From Poseidonocella sp. HB161398 (GTDB lineage Bacteria; Pseudomonadota; Alphaproteobacteria; Rhodobacterales; Rhodobacteraceae), in assembly GCF_005870025.1 (NCBI RefSeq), contig NZ_VATA01000032.1, positions 1 to 64,000 on the forward strand: 64,000 nt of DNA. The letters run 5' to 3'. The position numbers and the translations under genes were made by a program. The notes under the pieces are model-generated. The model was given only the letters and a program-made list of their open reading frames with translations, had not been told where the DNA came from and did not search any database. Below are positions 51,299 through 59,714 of the stretch, piece after piece. Every line of letters begins with the position of its first letter. Within the stretch, counting starts at the first letter, position 1.

Positions 51299-52345
51299 TC
51301 AGAGCCTGCTGCCGGTCTCCGCATCGAAGAGATGGATGCGCTCTGCCGCCGGAGACAGCCGGATCTGCTCGCCCGGATGCAGCACGGCGCGCCGCCGCAG
51401 GAGCACCGTCGCCGCCTGGCCGCCGATCCGCACGGCGAGCTGGGTGTCGGGGCCCGTGGGCTCGACCACCTCGACCTGGGCGGGCATCCCCTCGCCGCCG
51501 ATCTCGATATCCTCGGGGCGCATCCCCCAGAGCACCCGCCGCCCCTCTGCCGCGCCGCCCGGCGCCGGGAGCCGCGTGCCGTCGGCCAGGGCCACGGCGC
51601 CGCCCTCGATGCGGCCCTCGAGGAAGTTCATAGAGGGCGAGCCGAGGAAGCCAGCGACGAAGGCATTGGCCGGCCGGTCGTAGAGCTCCAGCGGCGCGCC
51701 CTGCTGCTCGATCCGGCCCGCGCGCATCACCACCACGCGGTCGGCCATGGTCATCGCCTCGATCTGGTCATGGGTCACGTAGATCGTCGTCACTTGCAGC
51801 CGCTGGTGCAGCGCCTTGATCTGGGTGCGCATCTCCACCCGCAGCTTGGCGTCGAGATTGCTCAGCGGCTCGTCGAAGAGGAAGAGCGCCGGGTTCCGCA
51901 CGATGGCGCGGCCGGTGGCGACGCGCTGGCGCTGGCCGCCGGAAAGCTGCCCGGGATAGCGCTCGAGCAGCGCGTCGAGCCCCAGCACGGCGGCGGCCTC
52001 GCGGACCATCGCGTCGATCTTCCGCTTCGGCGTGCCGCGCAGCTTCAGCGAGAAGCCCATATTGGCCCCGACCGTCAGATGCGGATAGAGCGCGTAGTTC
52101 TGGAACACCATCGCCACGTCGCGGCCCTTGGGCGGCAGGCGGGTGACATCGCGGCCGCCGATCTCGATCCGGCCGCCCGAGGCGCCCTCGAGCCCGGCGA
52201 TCAGCCGCAGCAGCGTGGACTTGCCGCAGCCCGAGGGCCCGACAAGGGCCACGAATTCCCCGGCCGCGACATCCAGGTCGATGCCGCGGAGGATCTCGGT
52301 GCGGCCGAAGGACTTGGTCAGCGACCGGACGCTCATGGTCGACAT
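51299..52345 (-). CDS. MalK/UgpC-type ABC transporter ATP-binding protein
   Basis: The 348-residue protein has Walker A GPSGCGKST (36-44), Q82 of the Q-loop, signature LSGGQ (134-138), Walker B ending FLFDEP (to 160) and H192 of the switch. After the ATPase domain, a C-terminal OB-fold regulatory domain (from about 235) has GSPSMNFLEG and VLWGMRPEDIEIGG, as in MalK and UgpC. It powers the CUT1 importer whose permeases and binding protein are coded just upstream. It is the last gene of that operon, 17 bases after the permease gene. Confidence 0.95.
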   Translation of the reverse strand: MSTMSVRSLTKSFGRTEILRGIDLDVAAGEFVALVGPSGCGKSTLLRLIAGLEGASGGRIEIGGRDVTRLPPKGRDVAMVFQNYALYPHLTVGANMGFSLKLRGTPKRKIDAMVREAAAVLGLDALLERYPGQLSGGQRQRVATGRAIVRNPALFLFDEPLSNLDAKLRVEMRTQIKALHQRLQVTTIYVTHDQIEAMTMADRVVVMRAGRIEQQGAPLELYDRPANAFVAGFLGSPSMNFLEGRIEGGAVALADGTRLPAPGGAAEGRRVLWGMRPEDIEIGGEGMPAQVEVVEPTGPDTQLAVRIGGQAATVLLRRRAVLHPGEQIRLSPAAERIHLFDAETGSRL

Positions 52346-52362
52346 GGGGAGGCTCCCTGCGC

Positions 52363-53208
52363 TTACTTGATGCCGCCTGCGACCAGCGAGCGGACATAGA
52401 GCCGCTGGGTCAGCAGGAAGGGGATGGTGCCGAGCACGATGGCGAGGTTGGTCGAGGAGAAGAGCCCGCCCCAGTTGGTCTGCTCGAAATTGATGTTGCG
52501 CGCGATCGCCACCTGGATCACCGCGTAGTCGGGATCGCTGGCGGCCACGACCGGCCAGAAGAAGCTGTCCCATTGCGCCAGGAACAGCATCAGGCTGGCC
52601 GTGGCGACGGTCGGCCAGCTCAGCGGCAGCGCGATCCTGAGGAAGATGTAGCCCCAGGAGGCCCCGTCGATCCGCGCCGCCTCGTAGTAGTCCTTGGGGA
52701 TCGAGGCGAAGAACTGGCGGAAGAGGAAGATGATCATGCCGTTGGCGATCTCGGGCACGATCAGCGCCTGGTAGCTGTTCACCCAGCCGAAGGCGCGGAT
52801 CATCACGTAGAGCGGCAGCACGATCGCCTCGAAGGGCATCATGAAGCTCGCCACCACCAGGACGAAAAGCAGCGTCTTGCCGCGGAAGTCGAAGGCGGCG
52901 AAGGCGAAGCCCGCCATCGCGTTGACCACGAGGCCGCAGACCACCGTGGCCAGCGCGACGATCGCCGAGTTCTTCGCCGCCATCGGGAAGTCGGTCTGCA
53001 TCAGCGCCCGGTAGTTCTCCAGCGTCAGCCGCGACGGGATCAGGCCGGACCAGGAGAAGTCCGAGACCGGCTGGAAGATCTCGGATTGCGGGCTGAGCGA
53101 GGCGAGGCAGAGCCAGGCCAGCGGCGCGGCCACGCAGAAGGCCAGCACCGACAGGAGCCCGTAGCGCAGCATCGCCATCAGCGGCGAGGGGGCGAGCGGG
53201 TCGGTCAT
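52363..53208 (-). CDS. CUT1 sugar-type ABC permease, MalG-like
   Basis: The 281-residue protein has six membrane helices. The cytoplasmic EAA loop reads YEAARIDGASWGYIFLRIAL (about 185-204), the coupling helix that docks on the ATPase. It ends YVRSLVAGGIK, the usual C-terminus of MalG-type permeases (VxGLxxGAVKG). It forms the translocation pore with the permease coded before it, whose stop codon overlaps its start by four bases. Confidence 0.95.
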   Translation of the reverse strand: MTDPLAPSPLMAMLRYGLLSVLAFCVAAPLAWLCLASLSPQSEIFQPVSDFSWSGLIPSRLTLENYRALMQTDFPMAAKNSAIVALATVVCGLVVNAMAGFAFAAFDFRGKTLLFVLVVASFMMPFEAIVLPLYVMIRAFGWVNSYQALIVPEIANGMIIFLFRQFFASIPKDYYEAARIDGASWGYIFLRIALPLSWPTVATASLMLFLAQWDSFFWPVVAASDPDYAVIQVAIARNINFEQTNWGGLFSSTNLAIVLGTIPFLLTQRLYVRSLVAGGIK

Positions 53209-54071
53209 CTGCGGTCCTCCGGACTGCGCATGAGGCGGAATTCCAGCACGATGATCACCGCGAGGATGGCCAGCAGGAACGAGGAGATCGCCAGCGCCCG
53301 GCCGATATCGGAGAAGGTGAAGGCGGAGCGGTAGGCCTCGAACATCAGCACCGAGGTCGCGCCGTTCGGCCCGCCCCCCGTCAGGATGTAGACCGGCGCG
53401 AAGAAGAGGAAGTTGATCGCGGTGTCGGCGACCAGCACGAAGGCCATCGGCCGCCGCATCAGCGGCAGCGTCACCAGGCGGAAGCGCTGCCAGGGGGTCG
53501 CGCCGTCGATCATCGCCGCCTCCTGCACCGAGGCCGGGATCGCGTGCAGCCCGGCCAGCAGGAACAGCATCCAGTAGCCTGCCCCTTTCCAGGTGGCGAT
53601 GCCGATCAGCGTGCCCATCGCCTGCTCGGCCGCGCGGTAGAAGGGCTGCGCGCCGATCCCTGCCCATTCGAGGATGCCGTTGAGCGGGCCGAGATTGGGG
53701 TCGAGCACCAGCTTGAAGAGCACCGCGCTCAGCCCGGTCGAGACCGCCATGGGCAGCACCAGCAGCGTCCTGTAGACCCAGATGCCCCGTCCGGGCTGGA
53801 AGATCAGCATCGCCAGCAGGAAGGCCAGCGCCAGCTGCAGCGGGTTGATGATCAGGTTGAAGATCAGCGTGATCCTGAGCGAGTCCCAGAAGGCCGGGTC
53901 GGTCAGCAGCCAGCGGTAGTTCTCGAGCCCCGCGAATTCCAGCGCGCCGGTCAGCGTCATGCCGCTGAAGCTGCCGGCCCCCGCCACCACGATCGGCGCG
54001 AAGCGGAAGACGGCCAGCCCGGCAAGGGCGGGCGCGAGGAACAGGAAGGGCGTCCAGCGTGAATAGTTCAT
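53205..54071 (-). CDS. CUT1 sugar-type ABC permease, MalF-like
   Basis: The 288-residue protein starts MNYSRWTPFLFLAPALAGLA and has six membrane helices and the EAA loop VQEAAMIDGATPWQRFRLVT (about 185-204). It resembles UgpA/LacF-type permeases. It is separated from the binding-protein gene by 55 bases that contain a strong hairpin, so it is probably made in smaller amounts than the binding protein. Confidence 0.95.
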   Translation of the reverse strand: MNYSRWTPFLFLAPALAGLAVFRFAPIVVAGAGSFSGMTLTGALEFAGLENYRWLLTDPAFWDSLRITLIFNLIINPLQLALAFLLAMLIFQPGRGIWVYRTLLVLPMAVSTGLSAVLFKLVLDPNLGPLNGILEWAGIGAQPFYRAAEQAMGTLIGIATWKGAGYWMLFLLAGLHAIPASVQEAAMIDGATPWQRFRLVTLPLMRRPMAFVLVADTAINFLFFAPVYILTGGGPNGATSVLMFEAYRSAFTFSDIGRALAISSFLLAILAVIIVLEFRLMRSPEDRR

Positions 54072-54089
54072 GGTCTCGGGCACTCCGGG

Positions 54090-54119
54090 CCGCCGTCCCG
54101 CCCGGAGACGGGACGGCGG
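54090..54119 (-). terminator. Intercistronic hairpin between binding-protein and permease genes
   Basis: CCGCCGTCCCG and CGGGACGGCGG form a perfect 11-bp stem with an 8-base loop in the 55-base gap. As between malE and malF of enteric bacteria, such a stem-loop can protect the upstream message from 3' decay or cause partial termination, giving an excess of binding protein. No T-run follows. Confidence 0.65.
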
Positions 54120-54126
54120 GCGTGGC

Positions 54127-55380
54127 TCAGCGGTACTTGCGCATTTCGCGGTCGATGCTTGCGGCGGCGCGCGCCAGGCTCTCGGCGACATCCGCCCCGC
54201 CCTGGATGTCGCGCATCGCGCCGCGCAGGAACTCCTCGTATTCGCGGTAGCCCGGCGTGATCGGCCGCGGCGTGGCGGTATTGGCCAGCTCGTACTGGAC
54301 GATCTCCCAGGCCGGATCGACGAAGGTGGTCCCTGCCCGCTCCTCCCAGATCTGCTCCAGCGCCGGGGGGTACTGGCGCAGCGAGAAGAACAGGTCCATC
54401 GCCTGCGGCGTCGACAGCCAGGTGGCGAAGGCCTTGGCCGCCTCCAGGTTCGCGCTGCGCGGGTTGATGCCCAGATGCCAGCTGCCGGTCGCGGTCACCG
54501 GCTTGCCGGAGGCGAAATAGGGATGCGGCACGACGCCGAAATCGAGATCGGCGAAGCGCTTCAGCCCCTCGAGGTTCCAGGTGCCGCCGACCATCATCGA
54601 GACCTGCCCGCTGCCGAACATCTCCTGCATGATGCCGCCCTCGAACGTGCCGGCCGGGGCGACCTTGTGGCGGGTGAAGAGCTCCTGGTACCAGGTCATC
54701 GCGTCGATGAAGCCCTGGCTGTCGACATAGCCGGTCGCGGTCAGCCCGTCCGGGCCGATCACCTCGGCGCCCCAGCTCTGCGGCAGCGGCAGGAGCTGGT
54801 AGGGATTGGTGTTCTCGAAGGCGAAGCCGAATTCGCCCGCCTTGCCGGTCAGCGCCGTGGCAAGCTCCAGGAGCGCCTCCCAGGTCATCCGGTCGGCCGG
54901 ATCGGCGGAGGGCTCGGCAAGGCCGGCTTCGGCGAAATGCGCCTTGTTGTAGAAGAGCACCTGCGACGAGGTCCCCAGCGGCAGGGCGTAGAGCGTGTCG
55001 TCATAGCTGCCCTGGACCAGCGTCGAGGGGACATAGCGGCCGAGCTCGCCCTCCATCAGCCCGTCGAGCGCCATCAGATGGCCGCGCGCCGCATAGGAGG
55101 CGGTCAGCGGCCCGTCGACCAGATAGGCATCCGGTAGCCCGTTGCGCGCCGAGAGCCGCACTTCGAGCGTGTTGAAGAGCTCGGTGATCGGCAGGCGCTC
55201 GTATTCGATGCCGATCCCCGACGCCTCCTCGAAGGCGTCCATCAGCGGGGCGACCTGCTCGTCCGGCCAGCCCATCCACGGGACCGAAAGCGAAGCCGTC
55301 TGCGCCCGTGCGAGACCGGTCGTTCCCATCAGCACCGCGCCGGAGGCCCCGGCCAGGAACTGGCGTCTTTGAATCGTCAT
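54127..55380 (-). CDS. ABC extracellular solute-binding protein (type 1), Tat-exported
   Basis: The 417-residue protein begins MTIQRRQFLAGASGAVLMG, a twin-arginine signal (RRQFL), with cleavage likely after ARA near residue 27. The mature part is a MalE/UgpB-like binding protein: YDDTLYALPLGTSSQVLFYN, MMVGGTWNLEGLKRF, and FATWLSTPQAMDLFF near the end. The ATG at 55380 is chosen because AGGGA lies eight bases upstream; an in-frame ATG nine bases earlier (MLQM) overlaps that site. It delivers the ligand to the importer. Linkage to a nucleoside hydrolase suggests a nucleoside or glycoside. Confidence 0.93.
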   Translation of the reverse strand: MTIQRRQFLAGASGAVLMGTTGLARAQTASLSVPWMGWPDEQVAPLMDAFEEASGIGIEYERLPITELFNTLEVRLSARNGLPDAYLVDGPLTASYAARGHLMALDGLMEGELGRYVPSTLVQGSYDDTLYALPLGTSSQVLFYNKAHFAEAGLAEPSADPADRMTWEALLELATALTGKAGEFGFAFENTNPYQLLPLPQSWGAEVIGPDGLTATGYVDSQGFIDAMTWYQELFTRHKVAPAGTFEGGIMQEMFGSGQVSMMVGGTWNLEGLKRFADLDFGVVPHPYFASGKPVTATGSWHLGINPRSANLEAAKAFATWLSTPQAMDLFFSLRQYPPALEQIWEERAGTTFVDPAWEIVQYELANTATPRPITPGYREYEEFLRGAMRDIQGGADVAESLARAAASIDREMRKYR

Positions 55381-55463
55381 CTGCAGCATCCCTGTCGTTG
55401 TTTCCCGGCATGCCGCACCGTTTACGGCTTGCGTCAATCAGCGCCTGCATGCTTCTATTCTTC

Positions 55464-55483
55464 TTGTGCATACGTTTGCACAA
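55464..55483. promoter_or_regulatory. LacI-type operator in the divergent promoter region
   Basis: TTGTGCA-TACGTT-TGCACAA is a perfect 7-bp inverted repeat with a 6-base centre containing the CG step usual in LacI-family operators. It lies between the binding-protein gene (minus strand) and the LacI gene (plus strand), where it can control both promoters. It is the only long palindrome in the region. Confidence 0.75.
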
Positions 55484-55572
55484 CTGATGTCAGGCCACAA
55501 CAAGTCGATTTCCACGTCAAGAGGGAAAACGCGGGCGGGGTCCTGGACGGCAAGACGGCAAGAGGCGGCGCG

Positions 55573-56595
55573 ATGGCTGGCAAGGACGCGAAGAGAGTGA
55601 CGACCATACAGGTCGCGGCGCTGGCCGGGGCCTCGCCCTCGACCGTGTCGCGGGCGCTCTCGGGCGATCCGCGGATCACCGAGGCGACGCGGCAGCGCGT
55701 GCTCGCCGCGGCCGACGAGCTGGGCTACCGGCCGAACCTGATCGCCCGCGGCCTGAAGAACCGCGCCACCGGCATCATCGGCGTCGTCGTCACCGATCTG
55801 GGCAGCTTCTACCATGCCGAGGCCCTGCGGCTCCTGGTCGACGAGCTGGGCGAGAACGGGCTGGCGCCCCTGGTCTTCGCCTGCCATGCCCGCCAGAGCG
55901 CGGATGCGGTGATCGCCCGGATGGCGGGCTACCAGGTGGACGCGGTGATCGCCCTGGCCGCGCCCTTCGACCGCGAGATCGTCGCCAGCTGCGACCGCAG
56001 CCGCAAGCCGCTGGTCCTGATGAACCGCTATCCCGGCCCCGAACCGGTGAGCACGGTCGGCGGCGATTTCGACCGTGGCGGGGCGCTGGCCGCCGGCCAT
56101 CTCATCGCCCGCGGAGCGCGCAGCTTTGCCTATTTCGCAGGCGAAGACGGAGCGCAGATCAGCCGCGACCGCGAGGCCGGATTCCTGCGGCGACTCGCCG
56201 AGGACGGGCTCGGCTGCCGCGCCCGTATCTCCTCGGTCTATTCCTATGACGCCGCGCGGCAGGCGGCGGCCGCGCTTCTCGCCGATCCGCCCGACGCGGT
56301 GTTCTGCGCCAATGACACGCTCGCCTTCGCGCTGATCGACGCCGCGCGCCACGATGCCGGGCTGCGCGTGCCCGGCGACCTGATGGTGGCGGGCTACGAC
56401 AACACCACCTTGGCCGCCCGGCCCTCCTATGACCTGACCAGCATCGACCAGGACCTGCCCGAGCTGGTCGCCCGCGCCGTGCGGCGCGCCCGGGCCCTGG
56501 CCGAGGATCCCGCCGCCGCGCCCGTTCAGGATGTCGTCCTGCCCCGGCTGGTCGCGCGCGGCACCACCGAACGCCCCCCTGCGATGGAGACCTGA
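55573..56595 (+). CDS. LacI-family transcriptional regulator
   Basis: The 340-residue protein has an N-terminal helix-turn-helix (TTIQVAALAGASPSTVSRAL, about 10-29) followed by the hinge GYRPNLIARGLKNR. The effector domain is of the periplasmic-binding type (IIGVVVTDLGSFYHAEALRL, then FAYFAGEDGAQISRDREAGF and DAVFCANDTLAFALIDAAR). It would repress the ABC importer operon and itself through the palindrome at 55464-55483, and release on binding the imported solute or its breakdown product. The next gene starts directly after its stop. Confidence 0.94.
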   Translation: MAGKDAKRVTTIQVAALAGASPSTVSRALSGDPRITEATRQRVLAAADELGYRPNLIARGLKNRATGIIGVVVTDLGSFYHAEALRLLVDELGENGLAPLVFACHARQSADAVIARMAGYQVDAVIALAAPFDREIVASCDRSRKPLVLMNRYPGPEPVSTVGGDFDRGGALAAGHLIARGARSFAYFAGEDGAQISRDREAGFLRRLAEDGLGCRARISSVYSYDAARQAAAALLADPPDAVFCANDTLAFALIDAARHDAGLRVPGDLMVAGYDNTTLAARPSYDLTSIDQDLPELVARAVRRARALAEDPAAAPVQDVVLPRLVARGTTERPPAMET

Positions 56596-57570
56596 ATGCA
56601 GAAAGTCCTGATTGACTGCGACCCCGGACATGACGATGCGATCGCGATCCTCTACGCCGCGACGCATCTCGACCTGGTCGGCATCAGCACCGTCTACGGC
56701 AACCAGACCGTCGAGAAGACCACGGCCAACGCCCTGTCGCTGGCGACGCTCTTCGGCCTCGACGTGCCCGTCGCGCAGGGCTGCGCCGCGCCGCTGGCCG
56801 GCCGGCTGCGCCATGGCGGCGACATCCACGGCAAGACCGGGATCGACGGCGCCGAGCTGCCCGCCCCCGACCGCGGCACGACCGGCATGCATGCGGTCGA
56901 TTTCATCATCGAGATGGCCTCGAAGCACCGCGGCGAGCTGGTGCTGTGCCCGACCGGGCCGATGACCAATGTCGGCATGGCCCTGCGCAAGGAGCCGCGG
57001 CTCGCGGAATGGCTGAAGGGGATCAGCCTGATGGGCGGCACCACCCAGATCGGCAACACCACGCCGGTCGCCGAATTCAACATCTGGTGCGACCCGGAAG
57101 CCGCCGACCTCCTGTTCCGCAGCGGCGTGCCGCTCTGGATGGCCGGGCTGAACGTCACCCGCCAGGCCGGGATCGGCCCTGCCGACATCGACAGGCTCGC
57201 GGGTAGCGGGCCGGTCGGCGACACCTTCGCCGGGCTCTTCGCCTTCTTCCTCGACAGCCTGCGCCAGGTCCACGGCCTCGCCACCGCCTCGCTGCACGAT
57301 CCCTGCGCGCTCCTGCCCTTCATCCGGCCCGACCTGGTGACCTATCGCGAGGTGCCGGTGGAGATCGCGCTTGCCCAGGGCCCGACCCGCGGCATGACGG
57401 TCTGCGATTTCCGGACGCTGACGCCGAAGGCGCTGGAGAACATCCAGGGCATGGCGCGGCCGAACTGCCGCGTCGCGGTCGGCATCGACGGGCCCGCGGT
57501 GGTCGCGCATATCGTCTCGGCCATCACCGGCTGGTCCGGCCGCAAGCTGCCGCAGCCCGGCCCCGCCTAG
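56596..57570 (+). CDS. Nucleoside hydrolase (IUNH family)
   Basis: The 324-residue protein starts MQKVLIDCDPGHDDAIAIL, with the calcium-binding D7-x-D9-PGH-D13-D14 cluster. It has ELVLCPTGPMTNVGMALRK, then PVAEFNIWCDPEAADLLFRS (substrate-contacting N and the following DPEAA), and H234-D235-P, the conserved catalytic-site HDP. It hydrolyses ribonucleosides to ribose and base. Start codon directly follows the LacI stop (TGAATG), so it is cotranscribed with the regulator. This suggests that the divergent importer carries a nucleoside or related glycoside. Confidence 0.94.
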   Translation: MQKVLIDCDPGHDDAIAILYAATHLDLVGISTVYGNQTVEKTTANALSLATLFGLDVPVAQGCAAPLAGRLRHGGDIHGKTGIDGAELPAPDRGTTGMHAVDFIIEMASKHRGELVLCPTGPMTNVGMALRKEPRLAEWLKGISLMGGTTQIGNTTPVAEFNIWCDPEAADLLFRSGVPLWMAGLNVTRQAGIGPADIDRLAGSGPVGDTFAGLFAFFLDSLRQVHGLATASLHDPCALLPFIRPDLVTYREVPVEIALAQGPTRGMTVCDFRTLTPKALENIQGMARPNCRVAVGIDGPAVVAHIVSAITGWSGRKLPQPGPA

Positions 57571-57911
57571 CGGAGCGTCCTGAGCACCTCGATGCGCTGC
57601 AGGGTCCGCTCTTCCATGCAGGACCAGTAGAACATCGGCGCCGCGGTGCCGCCGCCCTCCTGCTCGGGGCCGCAATCCGCGTCGCGCTCCTTCAGCCAGG
57701 CCCGCTGCCCGGCCAGGAGCGCGGCGCCCGTGCCGCGCGCATCCGCCGCCGGTTTCGCCGTACTCCAGAGGCGGTTGAGCTCGGCATCCGCGATCTCCCA
57801 TCGCTCCAGGGCGCAGAAATTGGCATCGACCTGGGTCGTGCCGCCGCAATGCGGCTGCGCGACGGCAATGACGAGGCAGAGGACCGCAAGTCCGGCCGCA
57901 AGCGCCTTCAT
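57567..57911 (-). CDS. LprI/DUF1311-like exported protein
   Basis: The 114-residue protein has a signal peptide (MKALAAGLAVLCLVIAVAQP, about 1-20) and the LprI-type Cys pattern: EIADAELNRLW, then LLAGQRAWLKERDADCG and YWSCMEERTLQRIEVLRTL. The family includes a mycobacterial lysozyme inhibitor and many secreted proteins of unknown role. It converges on the nucleoside hydrolase gene and overlaps its end by four bases. Start ATG 57911; a GTG/ATG a few codons upstream (MRGVPMKA) is possible. Confidence 0.85.
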   Translation of the reverse strand: MKALAAGLAVLCLVIAVAQPHCGGTTQVDANFCALERWEIADAELNRLWSTAKPAADARGTGAALLAGQRAWLKERDADCGPEQEGGGTAAPMFYWSCMEERTLQRIEVLRTLR

Positions 57912-58108
57912 GGGAACACCTCGCATTCGACAGTGCGCATGCTATCACGGCGGACCGGGTCGGCCTACGGGAAAGCCTCGCGCGGAGGGACGACGGCGGC
58001 GCGCGATCATCCCGCTCCGGCGGAACGGCAGAGACCGACCGGCGCGGCGCCGCCGGAGCTCCGGCGGCAGGACCCCGGGCCGTCACCTGCCGGGCGCGCG
58101 GCCGGGGC

Positions 58109-58942
58109 TCAGCCCTTGCTTTCGACCCGCACCGTCAGGTCGAGCCTGCGCCCGGTCGGGGTCTGGCCGAAGGGCGCGGCGCGGCGCACCTGGTCGAGCG
58201 CCGCCGCGTCGATGCGCTGGTCGCCCGAGCTCTTCACCACGCGCAGCACTGCGATGCCGCCGCCCGCCTCGATGCCGAGCCCGATCAGCGCGGCGCCGCG
58301 GGCGCCTGCACTGCGCTTCGGCGCCCGGTCGATCCGGCGCAGCACCTGCGCCTGGTAGCGCTTCACCGCACGCCCCCCGGCCTGCTCGGAGGCGGATCTC
58401 TCCGCGCGGGTCGTCTCGGCCTTGCGCGCTTCCGCCCGTCCCTCCGCCTGCCCGGCCGCCGCCGTCACGGGTGCGTTGCCGCGCGGCGGCGCTGAGGGCG
58501 GTTCCGGCGCGCTGCGGGCCGGTTCGGCCCGGTGCTGCGGCTGCGGCCGCTCGGCCGGACGGGCCTCCGGCCGCGGGCTCTCCGGGGCGGCGGCCGCGGA
58601 AACGGCGCCGGCCGGCCCGGCCGCCGTCGGCAGGACGGGCCGGGCCGTGGCGGCTGGCGCCACCGGCGCGGTCATGGCCGCCTGGCGCGGCGCCGCCGTC
58701 ACCGTCTCCGCCGGACGCGCTGCGGCAGGAGGCACGGGCGCCGTGCGGGCCGCCGTACCCGCCACCGGGGCCATCCGCCCCGCGGCCAGATCGGCGAAGC
58801 TCGACCCGAGCGCCACATCGCCCGCGACCGCCCCGCCCTGCGGGACCGGCGGCGCAGGCTCCGGCGCTGCGCCCGCCAGCGCGAGATGCAGCGCCACCGA
58901 GCCGCCGAGCGCCAGCAGGAAGAGCGCACCGTCGCGGATCAT
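58109..58942 (-). CDS. tonB: TonB-family energy transducer
   Basis: The 277-residue protein has an N-terminal membrane helix (GALFLLALGGSVALHLALA, with the conserved S-x3-H). A long Pro/Ala/Glu/Arg-rich periplasmic spacer runs from about 25 to 185, and the C-terminal TonB domain (about 190-277) has YQAQVLRRIDRAPKR, VLRVVKSSGDQRIDAAALDQ and a final beta strand. It passes the energy of the proton gradient from ExbB/ExbD to outer-membrane haem receptors. It is the last gene of the haem operon and overlaps exbD by four bases. Confidence 0.9.
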   Translation of the reverse strand: MIRDGALFLLALGGSVALHLALAGAAPEPAPPVPQGGAVAGDVALGSSFADLAAGRMAPVAGTAARTAPVPPAAARPAETVTAAPRQAAMTAPVAPAATARPVLPTAAGPAGAVSAAAAPESPRPEARPAERPQPQHRAEPARSAPEPPSAPPRGNAPVTAAAGQAEGRAEARKAETTRAERSASEQAGGRAVKRYQAQVLRRIDRAPKRSAGARGAALIGLGIEAGGGIAVLRVVKSSGDQRIDAAALDQVRRAAPFGQTPTGRRLDLTVRVESKG

Positions 58943-59334
58943 GGCCGGGCCTGCCCGGTGACGATCAGGATCCGCCCGGCCCCGAGCGCCTTCAGAGCCC
59001 CGGCCAGCGCGACCACCCGGCGCGCCTCCGCCGCACGGTCGGGCATCACCCGCACCGTCTCTGCCGCCCCCTCGCCCGCCAGCAGGGCATAGGCACTTTC
59101 CGCCGTCGCCGCCTGCCCGCGGAAGCGGATCCCGCCATCCGCGCCGAGGACCAGCGCATCGGGCGGCGCCACGGTGCGGGGATCGGCGGTCTCCACCAGT
59201 TGCAGCCCGCGCTCGAGCGGCCGGGCGAGCTGCGCGGCGACCAGGAAGAAGATCAGCATGAGGAAGACGATGTTGATCAGCGCCAGCGTCGGCTCGCTGG
59301 CCCGGCGCGGCGCGGGAAGACGGCGGCGGCTCAT
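58939..59334 (-). CDS. exbD: ExbD/TolR-family protein (second copy)
   Basis: The 131-residue protein has a single N-terminal membrane helix in the pattern EPTLALINIVFLMLIFFLVA, with the N of the helix in place of the usual D (typical ExbD: P-L-I-D-V-x-F-L-L-L-I-F-F). The C-terminal periplasmic domain has ALVLGADGGIRFRG and a Ser/Ala-rich strand pattern. Overlaps tonB and the first exbD by four bases each. The missing membrane aspartate suggests it may not carry protons by itself. Confidence 0.88.
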   Translation of the reverse strand: MSRRRLPAPRRASEPTLALINIVFLMLIFFLVAAQLARPLERGLQLVETADPRTVAPPDALVLGADGGIRFRGQAATAESAYALLAGEGAAETVRVMPDRAAEARRVVALAGALKALGAGRILIVTGQARP

Positions 59335-59714
59335 TCCAGCACCGTCAGCTTCGCGTCCTTTATCCCGCGCAAGGGCAGGACGGCATCGGCCAGCGCCTGG
59401 GCGGTGGCGCCCTCGGCGACGCTCAGCACCAGATGCAGCGGGCGCGGACCGAGCGCGCGGACCGCCTCGGCCAGCCCCTCGGGCGCGACCGGCGCGCCGT
59501 TCAGGCTCAGCCCCTCGCCCGAGAGCCGCAGGAAGGCCATCTGCGTCCCCTCCGGCATCGGCGCGGCGCCCTCCCCGCCGGTCGAAAGCTCGATCTCGCC
59601 GAAGCGCGCGAAGGTCGAGGACAGCATGAAGAACAGCAGCAGCAGGAAGATCACGTCGATCAGCGAGGTCATCGACAGCGGCCGCCGCCGCGGCACCGCC
59701 CTAGCCCGCGCCAT
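59331..59714 (-). CDS. exbD: ExbD/TolR-family protein (first copy)
   Basis: The 127-residue protein has the canonical membrane helix SLIDVIFLLLLFFMLSSTF (about 17-35), including the aspartate needed for proton-driven work in ExbD. The periplasmic domain has MAFLRLSGEGLSLNG and LHLVLSVAEGATAQALADAV. It forms the motor with ExbB. It overlaps exbB by 14 bases and the second exbD by four. Confidence 0.93.
   Translation of the reverse strand: MARARAVPRRRPLSMTSLIDVIFLLLLFFMLSSTFARFGEIELSTGGEGAAPMPEGTQMAFLRLSGEGLSLNGAPVAPEGLAEAVRALGPRPLHLVLSVAEGATAQALADAVLPLRGIKDAKLTVLE

Noticed and set aside
49590-51683. A 697-residue plus-strand open frame
   Set aside because: It runs through the gene-free region and antisense to chaC and the ABC ATPase gene, with no family features.
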